This document shows, in pieces, positions 29,202 to 40,955 of a stretch of DNA of 64,000 nt. The stretch is from positions 1 to 64,000 of the forward strand of contig JBAMDO010000047.1 of the NCBI GenBank assembly GCA_037074765.1. Reading direction: 5' to 3'. Each line of letters opens with the position of its first letter. The stretch's first letter is position 1. The notes under the pieces are model-generated. The model was not told the origin of the DNA. It saw only the letters and a list, made by a program, of their open reading frames with translations, and did no database searches. This stretch comes from Mansonella perstans. Lineage: Eukaryota > Nematoda > Chromadorea > Rhabditida > Onchocercidae. The translations under genes were made by a program, and so were the position numbers.

Positions 29202-29417
29202 TTAGCTCAGATCTGCTAATTCATATGGCAGGATGGGTAACGATTTGAACAGAGGGTTGTGAGATCGGTAAAACCGTTCATGAACTACTGCGACGATTTT
29301 GAAAGCACAAAATAAACGGTTAGATGCTAGATAAAATACTGAATAAAAGATGCTCAGTAAAACCAATGTTATTATCACAATCCCTGAAGAAACAAGTATT
29401 GACACACAAGACTCCAA
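29202..29417 (-). other. Possible membrane-anchor exon downstream of the INPP4-type gene
   Basis: A minus-strand frame encodes GIVIITLVLLSIFYSVFYLA, a clear transmembrane segment. A basic, aromatic-rich tail and a stop at 29202 follow. A TTTCTTCAG acceptor inside the frame (about 29379) would start an exon with two bases completing a codon. Some mammalian INPP4A/B splice forms end in a hydrophobic C-terminal tail, so this may be an alternative last exon of the neighbouring phosphatase. It could equally be part of a separate small gene or a chance frame. No fixed donor connects it. Confidence 0.3.
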
Positions 29418-29533
29418 ATATGCTCCAGTTCAAAAAGTTCAAAAACCAATAAGAAACATTGGGGATCCTAAACTGCTTGAAATTTGCAAAGAAAATGTCC
29501 CGTTTTGCTTCGAACTAGCCAATATATGATACT

Positions 29534-29580
29534 TTTCCAATGTTTTTACGGCAGTTTTCGCGTCGTATACCCTCTCCTCA
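29534..29580 (-). repeat. Degraded partial copy of the INPP4-type last exon
   Basis: About 45 bp (CCAATGTTTTTACGGCAGTT and flanks) match 29888-29932 inside the phosphatase's last exon with about two mismatches. On the minus strand this re-creates RRENCRKNIGK. Its surroundings are unrelated, so it is a short exon-fragment duplication about 350 bp downstream of the parent. Confidence 0.8.
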
Positions 29581-29793
29581 TCTCCTTGTACAGTCGAATT
29601 AGTTATAAAATAGAAGCCAAAAGTTCAAACATATATATCGCAAACAAAAAAAGAATGATCATATAACTACAGCTGTCAGTTTGCTACCGAACTTAAAATC
29701 TGCCTCCCAGAGAGTATATTATATTCAAAGTGGTAATAATGATGTGATAAAGGAATGTATAAATGAATATAACAAAATAAAATATGATATGGT

Positions 29794-32700
29794 TCAGCTG
29801 GCAATTCCCTGCGCAAAAGTACCTGAAGGAGGCCGAAACTCTTTGGGAATGAAATTCATTTGGAAAGGCGAAAACGAATACAATGCTTTTCCAATGTTTT
29901 TACGGCAATTTTCGCGTCGTACACCCTCTCGACGCAGACAAACGATCATTTCTCCCATCTGAAATAGAAAAACAATATTCATTTTCACATGTATGAAATA
30001 TGATGTTAATCAAATTGATAGAAAGAAGGTTTTATAGCAATGGACTTACAAAATAGGAATAGAATAAAATTTGCACCAGTTTCCTTAAAAAAGGATGACA
30101 ATGAATACAATACCTGATCAGCAGTGACTCCACAGTTCTCACGTATAAGACGCCCCTCTTCATAAGTAATGGCCATCGAGGTACGATCTTTTCCACTCTT
30201 GCAACAGATTATTGGGATCCCATGAAGCGCAGCGTTCGCGGACATCACTAATCGGAACATTGATACGTTCTTGTTGGTCGGATTTGCCTCTACCTATAAT
30301 TGATATATCCTCAAAAAAAGGTCGGAGCTGCGAAAAAAGATTAATAATACAACCGGAGGTGCACACAAAATAGGAAACAAAATGGAAGAAATTTTACAGT
30401 GGCGATAAGTTCGGCAACAAGCTCCTCAGCAGTGTTCGATTTATCCTTCAAAGCCGAAGAATAGGAAGCTAATTCTTTAGCAGCAACCAGATTTATGGAT
30501 TGCTCTAACGAGCTATCACCAGCTATTGATTGAGAGAGTGTGGCTTCATGATTGATGCCCAGATTCCAGAACACTGCACTTACGCTGAATGTACAGCCTG
30601 ATCGAAGACGTTCCGATAAACCCTGAACGATTATTATTTAAACGAGTGATAGAAAAAAGGTTTTTTGAAAACTTGATTCATCTGAATTTCATATAAAGAA
30701 AAGACCTCATGCACACTATGCGGCAAAGGTATTTGGACAACAATTTTTGAGCGATCGCCGCTAACTGTTGGCACACAGACAGATGCAACGGATGAAGTAG
30801 CACGGAAAAATTTAAACAAAACTCGATCGTGTAATGATGCCCAACACTCCCTTGCATCTTCCATCATGCCTCGCTCGTCTCCATAGCAAGAGAGAAAGGA
30901 GAATACCTGTAAAGTACAAAAAAAATTGTCATTTAGCAGAGTTTGTGTTCCAATATATGAGAAATAACAGTTAAAATATTCACGGTGACAAGTGGCGAAA
31001 TACTAGACCAATCCCATAGCTCTTCTGATTTCTGTTCCAAAAAGGCTAGTAATCCAGTTGTCACTATCGTAATTGCTTGAGATAACACCAAATCACTTCG
31101 TAACTGGATATGAAAGTAGAGTTGGCAGTCACTGGATTTTTTTAGTGCCAAAACCAACCCTGTAAACACAAATATTTCACCAAATCAATTTAACACATTT
31201 GAAATACATGTATATTAAACAGCAATTTCATAATTAAACAACAATCTAAAATGATCACCTAAAAGTTGAGCATCAAGAAGACTTTCCGTTAACTGCAGCA
31301 TCGCGTCAAGAACAGAATTAAAAGTCTGTCTTGCATTCGTTATATACACTTCCCTTGAATCCTGAAAACTATTTTAATCTAGTTGTTTTAAACTGCAACT
31401 AAATCACTCGTGATATATTTTTTGCAGAAAGTACCAAAAAGACTGGTAATAACTGCCCCAAAATTTTCAGAAAAGCATTTACTCTTAACCACGATTAAAA
31501 AATATTACTTCATTATTGGGCACAGAATCGATAACTGCCATTTTCGTATTCAGACTGATTAGAAAAGCTTCTATTGTATCGAGCTGGCTATCCAAACCAT
31601 CGGTTACAACATGTCTTCCCTGCAAGAGTACTTCGCCGCTTATGAAATTATTGCTAAATATAAATTTAAGCGCAGTACAACGCAAAAATAGAAGATTTTT
31701 TGTGCAAAAAATTTCAGTAGCTAGCAATATAGAAATCAACAATACTGAGCTCGCACTGTACTAACTTCTACTAGGTGCATTTTTTTGGAAATTGATGAAA
31801 TCATCTTCTGTTTGAATTACTCGTAGCGGTGGGTTCAAACGAGAGTTTTTTAATTATCTTAAAAGTTTAGAAGCTTAAAAACTTAGACAGTAATGAATAT
31901 AAAATAAAGCTGTGTATTTCTTAAGATTCTTTACCATGCGCAACTGATACTATTAATAACCCTATACATGTTTTAGGCACAAACAAAACCTTTTCAAGAG
32001 ATAATCGTGTAGTGGAATTCTGAGTTTGAGACCACTGGGAAAGATAATCGATTAGTGTAGACACAACTGGGAAGGAGCCAATTAAATCAATCAGATTTTC
32101 ATGGAGCTGAAAGACAATAATACTCTATCCAAATTTATGAAAAATTACTTCTTAAAAACATGAATATTATTATGCAACTTTTTTAAAGTATAATATTATA
32201 TTAAAAACAACAGGACTATAGAAATGATAAATCAGCCTAGCATATTTTCCGTTTTGCATCAAAAATACGCACCTGTTTTATATCAGCCATTAACTGTATC
32301 CCAGTTTTATCTACTTTACCAAAATCTGCAATATGCCACTCGGTTTCGATCTTCCTTGACAAATCACCGATCTTGCACTTCGCAGCTTGCAAAACTCGCC
32401 GTCTACGATAAAATCGACAATCAAGAATATGATCGACTTGTTTTGGATTGTTCACTGAACTACAGAGCGCGACGCGTTGCTTTGTTAAGCCACCATGCTA
32501 AAATACACTAGTGCAAACGCATTAATGATTTCAATGTGCTCTTATAATGTTGGTAATTCTTACCGCAAAACGAAGAGGAATGGCACTAGCAGTGCCAACG
32601 GTGAGGTAACTATAGGAATGTCCCTCAATGAAAAACTGTTGCAGATGCAAATTAGTAGGCACAGATGCGAAGGCAACACGGAACTTCTCCATGGAGGAAC

Positions 32701-34413
32701 GAAAAGAGGGGCCTGCATAGGATTCAAGGAATTCCAAAGAATCCATAAAAATCTCTTGATTGGTGGATAAATGCCTATAAAAATATAAAAAATCTGCAAC
32801 ATGCAACAAGAAATGTAAGCGTAAATCAAATAGAACGAATAAGATATGAACTAGATATAGAGACCAATCTAAAGTAGGAATTAGTTGAAATTTACCTAAG
32901 ACAATCGTGAACTGAATCCAGATACTCGTTAGGTACACACCACAAGCGGCTTTTCAGTTGTTCACTCATTTCATTACACCACTTTAGGTATAATTTAACT
33001 AGCTGTATAGGTAACGTTGTGCATAGTTTACTCTCCCACATCACTTCTTCGCATACAATTTTTCGAGAGTGTAGACTAACATTCTAAACAGTTTCTATTA
33101 CTCTGCTAACTATTCCATAAGTGAAAATGAAATCAAATTGGACAGTAAAAAAACTACCAAGAAAAAATGACCAAATTGATCATTCGATGTGATGTGCCAG
33201 CGGATAATAGCAGCACCTCAGAAATAAATATTTCAAGACAAAAGAATAATTAGTGAAATGGAAATATCATACCTGAGTTATAGAGAATTTGTAAGTCTTC
33301 TTAACAGGATTTGTCAAGTAAAAAGAGTTCATCGAGTTGGATGCAGAAGGAGTAAAAGCACTGGCAGTGCAAGCATTAAAAAAATTATCGGCTATTTCGT
33401 CAAGCTCCGCCTGAGCCAATCTGTGCGAACAAGTTGACATCTAAAATAATTTATTCCATTTCCTTTAGCAAGAATAGCAGTAATTTATTTTAATAGGAAA
33501 TAAATTACTAACTGATAATTATTGTCAGTGATAAAATATTATCTATTGTCAATTATTGAAACAACTATTATCAATGATAAAACCTTAAATCATCAAGAAA
33601 GTTCTTATCAGTTACCTATCTGACTAGTCTACATTTTCTTATTTATTCGATTTTCATCAAAAATAAAGTGTTTGTCTTTGAAATTAGAGAGAAAAATTTC
33701 TCTTACCTTTACCATCCATTCCTCTCGTTGCCTGTTGCTTTTTGCAAAGAATGTCATTGATCCAACGTCGAGATTTAATATGAACGGAAATTTAGCATCT
33801 TTTTCGGGAAGTGTTTCCAAATGTACTTTCTCTAACACAATAATCATTGGTTCAATAGGCTCATCATTGCAATAGCGTACACCTAACACATTACTGCGAA
33901 TCTTCAGCTACAAATGATCCAATTATGACAAAAAAAAAAGACTAAATAAACTGAGAATCCTTCTTACATAAAATCATAGCAGGAGATTCGTGTTAATGAA
34001 CCATTGACAAAGGACCAATTATATAAATATTATAACAGGTTTAAAATCAAAAAGAAACCTGAAAAGTGCGGAATTAAAATGCAAAATATTAAATTATTCA
34101 TCCAAAAGAGGAAGGAAGGAAGGAAGGAACATAAAAGGATATTCTTTAAGAAGGATTTTTCTTTCACAATATTTTCATTTTCGAGAAATATTGAAATTTC
34201 AAAAACCACTTGCCGAAAAACTACAAAATATTCTCTCTCATCCTATTCTCTCTCTGTTACATATACCGTAAGGGTTATAATAAGATTAAAACTAACCTCA
34301 ACATTCTTCAACGTTCCGTTGCATTCCATTTCCATTTGATCATGAAAATTATCTTCATTATCAGTAGTAGAGAACAACCATTTGTAGATATCAACAGCAT
34401 TATCATCTTCCAT
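29794..34413 (-). CDS. INPP4: INPP4-type phosphatidylinositol 3,4-bisphosphate 4-phosphatase, complete
   Basis: Fifteen exons (minus, 5' to 3'): 34297-34413, 33707-33907, 33273-33440, 32896-33083, 32564-32774, 32273-32497, 31961-32106, 31509-31653, 31259-31361, 30969-31159, 30706-30906, 30398-30622, 30294-30327, 30114-30247, 29794-29958. They give 817 residues; mammalian family members are about 920-980. Exon 2 is PH-like (MTFFAKSNRQREEWMVK near its end). Exon 5 has VPTNLHLQ, a family landmark. Exon 11 has SCYGDERGMMED and exon 12 has FWNLGINHE. Catalytic Cys734 and Arg740 lie in CKSGKDRTSM (CX5R); the mammalian motif has Ala where this has Gly. The C-terminus FIPKEFRPPSGT is characteristic. 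The family removes the 4-phosphate of PI(3,4)P2 and damps class I PI3K signalling. Exon 10 may end 15 nt earlier (30984), also in phase. Exon 7 uses an atypical GTTATT donor. The intron between exons 13 and 14 is only 46 nt. The start Met follows an acceptor directly. Confidence 0.9.
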
Positions 34414-34424
34414 CTAAATTAAAT
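34414..34424 (-). promoter_or_regulatory. Probable spliced-leader acceptor of the INPP4-type gene
   Basis: On the minus strand TTTAATTTAG ends immediately before the first Met codon. No upstream coding exon is seen, so trans-splicing directly onto the ATG is the simplest reading. A 5' cis-spliced exon further right cannot be excluded. Confidence 0.45.
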
Positions 34425-37400
34425 TTAGTAGAAAAAAAAAGTATTTACTTCATCTTATTGCACGTTCATCATTTCAGTTATTACTAAACCGTTTCATTAT
34501 TTTTTTCATTAATTTAAAAGTTTAAATAAAATTTAAAAAAAAGTTTAATTTGGAATTATTCGATTATTTTTCTTAGCATTAATATATTTTTCAAAAATTT
34601 ATACAATCAATTAAAAATTTCCCGCAATGACAATAACAATCATCGCTCAGTAATAATGTTTATATGTATACGTGTATGTATGTATTGTATTACGTGTATG
34701 TGTTGTGTATGTGCGTATGTGTGTGTAATTGTATATACGTGCGTGTATAGATGTATTAAAGGTTTATGAAAGGACATAGCAGGGATTCTGATGTTAGGGA
34801 AAGTAATCACGTTAGAGTTATGCCAACGTGCATACTATTTACTAGTAACTAATTAGTAGCGATAACAATAAGCGTATAATGAATGCTAAATGGGACAGAT
34901 AGCAATTAAATCAATACAACAATTGTGGATAAATTTTGATTAAATTCATATATTGAATTATGTGTTGTTTATCCGAAAGATATCCGCAAAGTATCCGCAC
35001 ACCTGTCGGATAAATTAACGAAAATACCGCATGCAGTCTAAATCATCACTTATAAAACAGACTGTTGCAGCGTTGTAGCAAGATTTTTCGACGTATAGTA
35101 TTGAGATCCGTTCCTATTGTGAAATCCTTACGTGCATTTATCGTTACGTACGTAAACGCTTCATGCTGGGAAATAATTTTGCCATACATGAATATCGTAA
35201 AGCGAAGTATGTATTGTGCAGTATTATATTCCATTATTTGCAGTTAATAAATACAAAATACAAAGTGCACGTATGTTATGTAATTAGAGTTTGAACTTGG
35301 TTAATTAACGGAATAACTTAATTGGCAGAGGATCGAAAAGTAAATGAAGCAGAGTTATGGTACCAGTAAGTAAAGATACAATTAATTCTTACTGTAAAAT
35401 AAGCAATTTTAGCAAAAAAACATGTTTTCAAGATTTTTGAAAACTTTTTTGATTTCTTATATGCAAAAAAATTTGTTGACTCAAAGAATCACAAATTTAT
35501 CAATATTTATAGATAGAAGAAATTAGATAATTTATAATTCATTGACCTTTTTTTTTTGTGATTTACTTATTTAACTTATTTGATCGTTGATTTGCGCAAA
35601 GTAAAACATACTTCATTTTGGAATGAATTGCATTTTTAAAATGGCTATTGAAAATTGAGCATAAATGAAGTGAAGTATGATAACCTTTTGACCTTTGTGA
35701 TTTCAATAAATGATGAGATTCTTCCTAAGTGAGACAAAATTTAATCTGGGAAATTTCTTAGTGCTAAAGAATCTTACAGACGCATTTTTGACATTTGCTA
35801 CATTTTGTTGAAATTGTATTAGGTTGTAAATTATTTCGCTAATAAGTTGTCATCATATTTTACTGTATTATTCAAATATCGATTATTTCAATTGTAAATT
35901 TCATTTTTATTATTTCTCATTTCATATTTCTATGATATTATTGAAAAGAAAAAAAAAGATGATAATGGCAATCTTTCGCTAACTTCTTTTTTTTTTTTAT
36001 TTAGCCTTGTTGTCAACTTTTTAGTTTTCTTGCAGGATTCAAAGATTCTGATGACAAAATCATTGTCGAATTTTTTATTAACAATTTCATTATTTATTCC
36101 GGAAGACAAAGAGAAATTTGATAATCTAGAATCTTGCAAGGACTGAAGAGGATTCTATAATATTGTTGCATCAATCTACACGTCGAATTTGTATTTATAT
36201 CGTTGCAATTGCTTTCCTCACTATGTGCAACGATTATTTCAGATGAATTCAAATGAAGTTACAGTAAGACATATACTGAGGATTACAGTAATGTTAAAAT
36301 GCCATTGCAAACATATATATATATATACATTCAGTATGCTTAGAACAGTTAATGAAAAATAATTAGCTGTGACATTGTTGAGATTATCACGATATAAATA
36401 TCAGTATTATGTGCAAGACATTTGCTTGTACTATGTTGATACTATTTGTCGTTATCTTTTTGAGGCCTACAAATTTGAATCAGTTCACTCAACTGATTGA
36501 TTCTTAAATTTTTGAAGAGACAAAATTTTGGGCATCAATTCATCTTCATAATTTGATAGAATATGAGTGCCAGAATGCAGCAAATTGTTAATTTTCAATC
36601 CTGTATATGTTAGTCTTTTGTTATTAGAAGTTTGCTTTCGACTAAAGTAAAAAGTTTTTTTATATTTACAAATATTTTCTTTAGTAAATGATTTAAAATT
36701 TGGTTTCAAACTGATGTTTCTTTTTTAGAAAAAAACAAAAAAAAAACAAAACGTTAAATGATTAATGAAAAATGCAGGAAATAATGCTTTATGTCGGATG
36801 TTCAGCAAGCTGACATAAAGTTTGCTGAGGAATTAGTAATCTTACAACAAATCGATCAGTGATATTTAAAGATGATTAGTTGACATGAAGCAAAATATCT
36901 ATAAATTATACTGAAATTTGTATATTTCAATATTATGGAAAAATTTTTTCTGTCATTATTTACGTAATTTTATTGATATTATTCGAACCGATTAAACACA
37001 GATGCAAAGTATTTTGAAAGGTTATGAAAAACTTTAAGAGTTATTTGAGATAATTAACAATAGTACTTTCTTTATCAGACAAATTTCATACATTTTGTAG
37101 AAAAATTGAGGAATGGTGCAATATTAATTAATAAATTTACAATCAAATTATTACATACTTTCGAGATTACTTATATTTGAAGCTGTAGCTGATTTTGATA
37201 TGATAATATGCTCATTTAGATATGAAATTGAAAGAGTCTTTTAATTAGTATTGCATCATATATCAATATATATTTATAATTCATCCACAATATGCTAGTT
37301 CAGAATCATATTTACATGTGTATGTACAGTTCATTATTACACTTAACATTCTTTTACAAAGATTCTCATTTTCAGAACTAAGTTATCACTAGCTTCATAA

Positions 37401-37676
37401 TATAAATAATGAGACAAATAAACAAGAGCCCTTTTTCTTACTTTTTTCCTACCTTTACTGTTGTCATACATCTCTTATAAAAGCGTATCAAATATCTTAT
37501 AACATATTTGTCTAGTAATCATTGTTTTGAATTTTTGAATTAATAATTGTAACTAATTTTAATAATCATTACAATATACTTCTATATGGTGATAGTGTTA
37601 AGCTTTTTACACTGAAAGTTTAATCGACCATGATCTATTTGTTTTGGCTAAGTTAGCATCTTTATGGTAAATTAAT
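34425..37676. other. Long intergenic region between divergent genes
   Basis: About 3.2 kb with no supported coding exon. It contains a TG/TA-rich microsatellite-like block (34660-34750) and a short (AT)n at 36318-36330. It should hold the promoters of the phosphatase (-) and the chitinase-like gene (+), but no motif is distinct enough to name. Confidence 0.6.
34660..34750. repeat. TATG/TG-rich simple repeat
   Basis: Irregular repeats of GTATGT, GTGTATGTG and ATACGTG, visible over about 90 bp in the intergenic region. Confidence 0.8.
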
Positions 37677-37687
37677 TTGAATTTCAG
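37677..37687 (+). promoter_or_regulatory. Probable spliced-leader acceptor of the GH18 gene
   Basis: TGAATTTCAG is followed directly by the ATG that opens the signal peptide. No coding exon is seen upstream. Confidence 0.45.
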
Positions 37688-40600
37688 ATGATTCTATCAG
37701 TAATTATCTATATCGTGCACATATTTACGGTCCTGGAATCACAGCCAATTATAAGCTGCTACTTTCAGTAATTTTTCTCTCATAATTTTATAATATATGA
37801 AGCTTAATATAATTATAAAAAAATTTTATTAGTTTACAATCTATCTGATCAGTTAACTTTGCATTTTTAGATAGTATCTATGTATCGTAATTTCACTCAA
37901 AGATTCTTTCTTTAAATACGATTAATATATCACTTAAGGAAAGGAAATCCATCTATAAGTTATTTCGAAGAGGATTTATGCACTCATTATAATCTAATCG
38001 GTTCCTGTACAATCGACGAACATTATCATATTATCCTGCCTAATAGTACCGCAATATCTATTGTGAGAGAATGGTTAAGTGGTCAACATTCACCTTTTAA
38101 GCTGTTGATTACTCTTACACCTGTTAATAGCCGTATGTCACACCTCGTAAGTGAATTCTCTCATTATTTCCGTCGTCTTACTTTATCTTTTAAATAGTAT
38201 CAAACATAATGTTTTGACTGCATCATCTGCTTGAGGCCTTAGTTAGGCACTTTTTTCCGGTGTCTTTTTATTTGAAATTCTCCTATTCTTTTCTTCTTCC
38301 AGTTTTTCCTCATTTTTTTTCCGAATATCTTCTGTTTTGGCACTATCCAATTGTTTTAGCTGTTTTTTATATGATGCCATAGAGCATTTTGAGCTTGAAC
38401 TGTAATTCCTTTTCAATTCTTGAAAATTCAATCAGTCACTTTACTTTTCTAAAATTCCCAAAATGTCTTTTTCCAAAAAATATCTTGATACCTTGCGGTA
38501 GTTCCATTTCAAGTCTTAAATGTAAATGAAATAAAAGAGAAGTAATTTTCTTGTTTTTAGATTAAAAGTAATGAACTAAGAAAAAAACTGGTAGAAGATG
38601 TAACACAGTTCTTGGTGACGAACGAGCTGAATGGTTTCGACATCGACTGGGAATTCCCGGTATGGAGTTGGGATGCACAGCCTACGGATAGACAATACCT
38701 ATCTGTTCTTATCAAAGTAGGCTCTTTGCTCATGATCCTAACAATATCATTGTAATCCACTATTTTTTTTTGAAAAGATATCTTTTTTGAGAAGTTGAAT
38801 CAGTCAAAACAGTTAATGTTTTCCAATCATTTTAGGAACTACGAGAAAGTTTCGATCAAAGCAATCATAATCTATTGCTTAGTGCAGCAGTGGCTGCACC
38901 CGCTACAATAGTTGATAAGGCCTATGATGTTAATTCATTTAACAAGTTATTCTTCTATACTTAATTCTGCTTTTGGATGTTAAACTTAGCTTTCCTATCC
39001 TAAAATTTGTTTCCTATAAAAAAAGTGAACTAGAAATCGTGCCAATAAATTGAATGACTTGTTCAATTTAATTACAAATACAAATATAATATGAGCAATT
39101 ATCAAACAAAACATAGTCGCAGATATACTTCTATAAGCTAGCTTTAAAGCAGCTAATCGTGATGATATATAGCGATTAAATTTAGGAATTGTAAAATTTG
39201 CGAAAAATTCTAAACAAATTTAAGGATAATGTTCTTTTAGATATTTGGACTACGTCCAGATTATGAACTACGATTTCCACATGTACTCTAAGCTGGAACC
39301 TTTCACAGGCTTTAACGCACCATTGTTTCGTAAATTTTACGAAATTGGAATGCTCGGCAAAATGAATTCGGTTAATTTGCAATTGAGCTCGTCATGGAGG
39401 AGTTGTGATATGGAACTTTAAAATGAAATAATCATTGTTGCAGGATTATTCGACGCAACACTGGCTTAAAAAGGGTCTCTGGGCTAACAAGACTATATTC
39501 GGCATACCCACTTATGGACGTGGTTATACACTTCTCAGCAAACATCTTCACTTCCTCTATGCTCCAGCTGTTGGGCATGCAAATATCGGTGCTAGTTATT
39601 CATTCGTTCAGGTATTTTTCATATAAAATGCTAATCAATCACTCTCATACAAAATTATTGTCACATTCTTATCACAATATGAAATGGGTACTGTTGAATG
39701 GCATAGAGCTCATTTATAAAAGTATGGAACAAACTACGAAGTGTTATTTCGCACAATTAAAATCAATTATTCAAATGACAATAGCTTCAGGACTAACAGG
39801 GATGAATTGAATTGAAAATCAGGTGGTTCCTAGAATCATTAGCACAGATGGAAAAAAAAAGCTGTATTGTTCTAGTAAAGAAAGGATAGTATGGAAGGAT
39901 AAATCTAAAAAAAGTCAATGGTTCTTGTTGGTTGGTTTACCTCTTTCTGGGTCAAATGGTCACACAGCTGTCATTTGCTCATTCTAAGCTTGATTTCAAC
40001 AAAAACTTCATTCTCTTTGCCTTGTTTTTTTTTTTTTTTTCTTTTTGTAATTCTTTAAGTATTTCAAAAAATTTCTTTTTGAGGTATGTAATCTAACAAA
40101 AAATTTCTTTTTGAGGTATGTAATCTAACAGAAAAATTTCTTTTTGAGGTATGTAATCTAACAGAAAAATTTCTTTTTGAGGTATGTAATCTAACAGAAA
40201 AATTTCTTTTTGAGGTATGTAATCTAACAGAAAAATTTCTTTTTGAGGTATGTAATCTAACAGAAAAATTTCTTTTTGAGGTATGTAATCTAACAGAAAA
40301 ATTTCTTTTTGAGGTATGTAATCTAACAGAAAAATTTCTTTTTGAGGTATGTAATCTAACAGAAAAATTTCTTTTTGAGGTATGTAATCTAACAGAAAAA
40401 TTTCTTTTTGAGGTATGTAATCTAACATAAAAATTTCTTTTTGAGGTATGTAATCTAACATAAAAATTTCTTTTTGAGGTATGTAATCTAACAGAAAAAT
40501 TTCTTTTTGAGGTATGTAATCTAACAGAAACAAAAAATTATAAATATGTATTTGATGCGAAGACACGATCAGCATATATTTATGGTGATGATCGACAATG

Positions 40601-40955
40601 GTTAGGAGTAGAAAATCCAATAACGATGTATTCGAAAGCGATTTATATGAAAGTATACAACCTTGCTGGTATTATGATATATGATCTGGCATCTGATGAT
40701 TACAAGGTATTATTATTTATTACAAAAATTTTGTAAAATTTAAATTAAGTTTATTTCGTACTTTTTTATTCATTAATTCAGCAGCACATTTAATTTTTTC
40801 AGGGATTATGCAACCAGGGAACATATCCATTGATAAAAGCTGCTAAATTAGCAGCAACACGTAGTGCGAGACAAAAGCAGAAAAAAAACGAATCAATAAA
40901 ATTAAGTATACAATTATTGGAAAAAAATAGTGAAGGAATTATGAAAGAAGTATAA
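37688..40955 (+). CDS. Secreted glycoside hydrolase family 18 (chitinase-like) protein, complete
   Basis: Eight exons: 37688-37767, 37939-38146, 38561-38716, 38836-38945, 39241-39370, 39444-39611, 40512-40706, 40803-40955. They give 399 residues. A hydrophobic signal peptide (1-19) is followed by the GH18 beta-1 motif ISCYF. The catalytic strand is LNGFDIDWEFP, with Asp123, Asp125 and the proton-donor Glu127; the first Asp of the usual DxxDxDxE is Asn120, which family patterns tolerate. VQIMNYDFHMYS (about 190-201) is the MxYD motif. KTIFGIPTYGRGY and GIMIYDLASDDYKGLC complete the barrel. There is no chitin-binding domain; the C-terminus is a basic tail. Likely substrates are chitin-type N-acetylglucosamine polymers, as in the nematode eggshell, pharyngeal cuticle or microfilarial sheath. 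Activity is inferred, not shown. Exon 7 begins at the last copy of a 33-bp array; using the previous copy (40479) would add 11 residues in frame. Confidence 0.88.
40064..40528 (+). repeat. 33-bp tandem array containing repeated 3' splice sites
   Basis: GAGGTATGTAATCTAAC occurs 14 times, at 40081, 40113 and then every 33 bp to 40509. The unit is AAAAATTTCTTTTTGAG plus GTATGTAATCTAACAG. The copies are nearly perfect; the first spacing is 32 bp, and two copies carry TAA (40428-40430, 40461-40463) where the others read GAA. The array fills the end of the intron before exon 7 of the GH18 gene. Its last copy provides the acceptor and the first residues (VCNLTE) of that exon. On the reverse strand it gives an unbroken repetitive frame because 33 is a multiple of 3. 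Confidence 0.95.

Noticed and set aside
32224..32770. Plus-strand frames of 91-95 codons
   Set aside because: Antisense shadows of INPP4-type exons 5 and 6 on the minus strand.
35286..35312. Resemblance to the reverse complement of the nematode SL1 leader
   Set aside because: Only about 15 of 22 bases agree, with a gap; there is no 5S gene or SL RNA structure nearby.
40093..40620. 175-codon minus-strand frame made of a repeated 11-residue unit (LLDYIPQKEIF)
   Set aside because: It is the antisense reading of the 33-bp array; any stop-free 33-bp unit gives a long repetitive frame. The sense strand carries the GH18 splice context.
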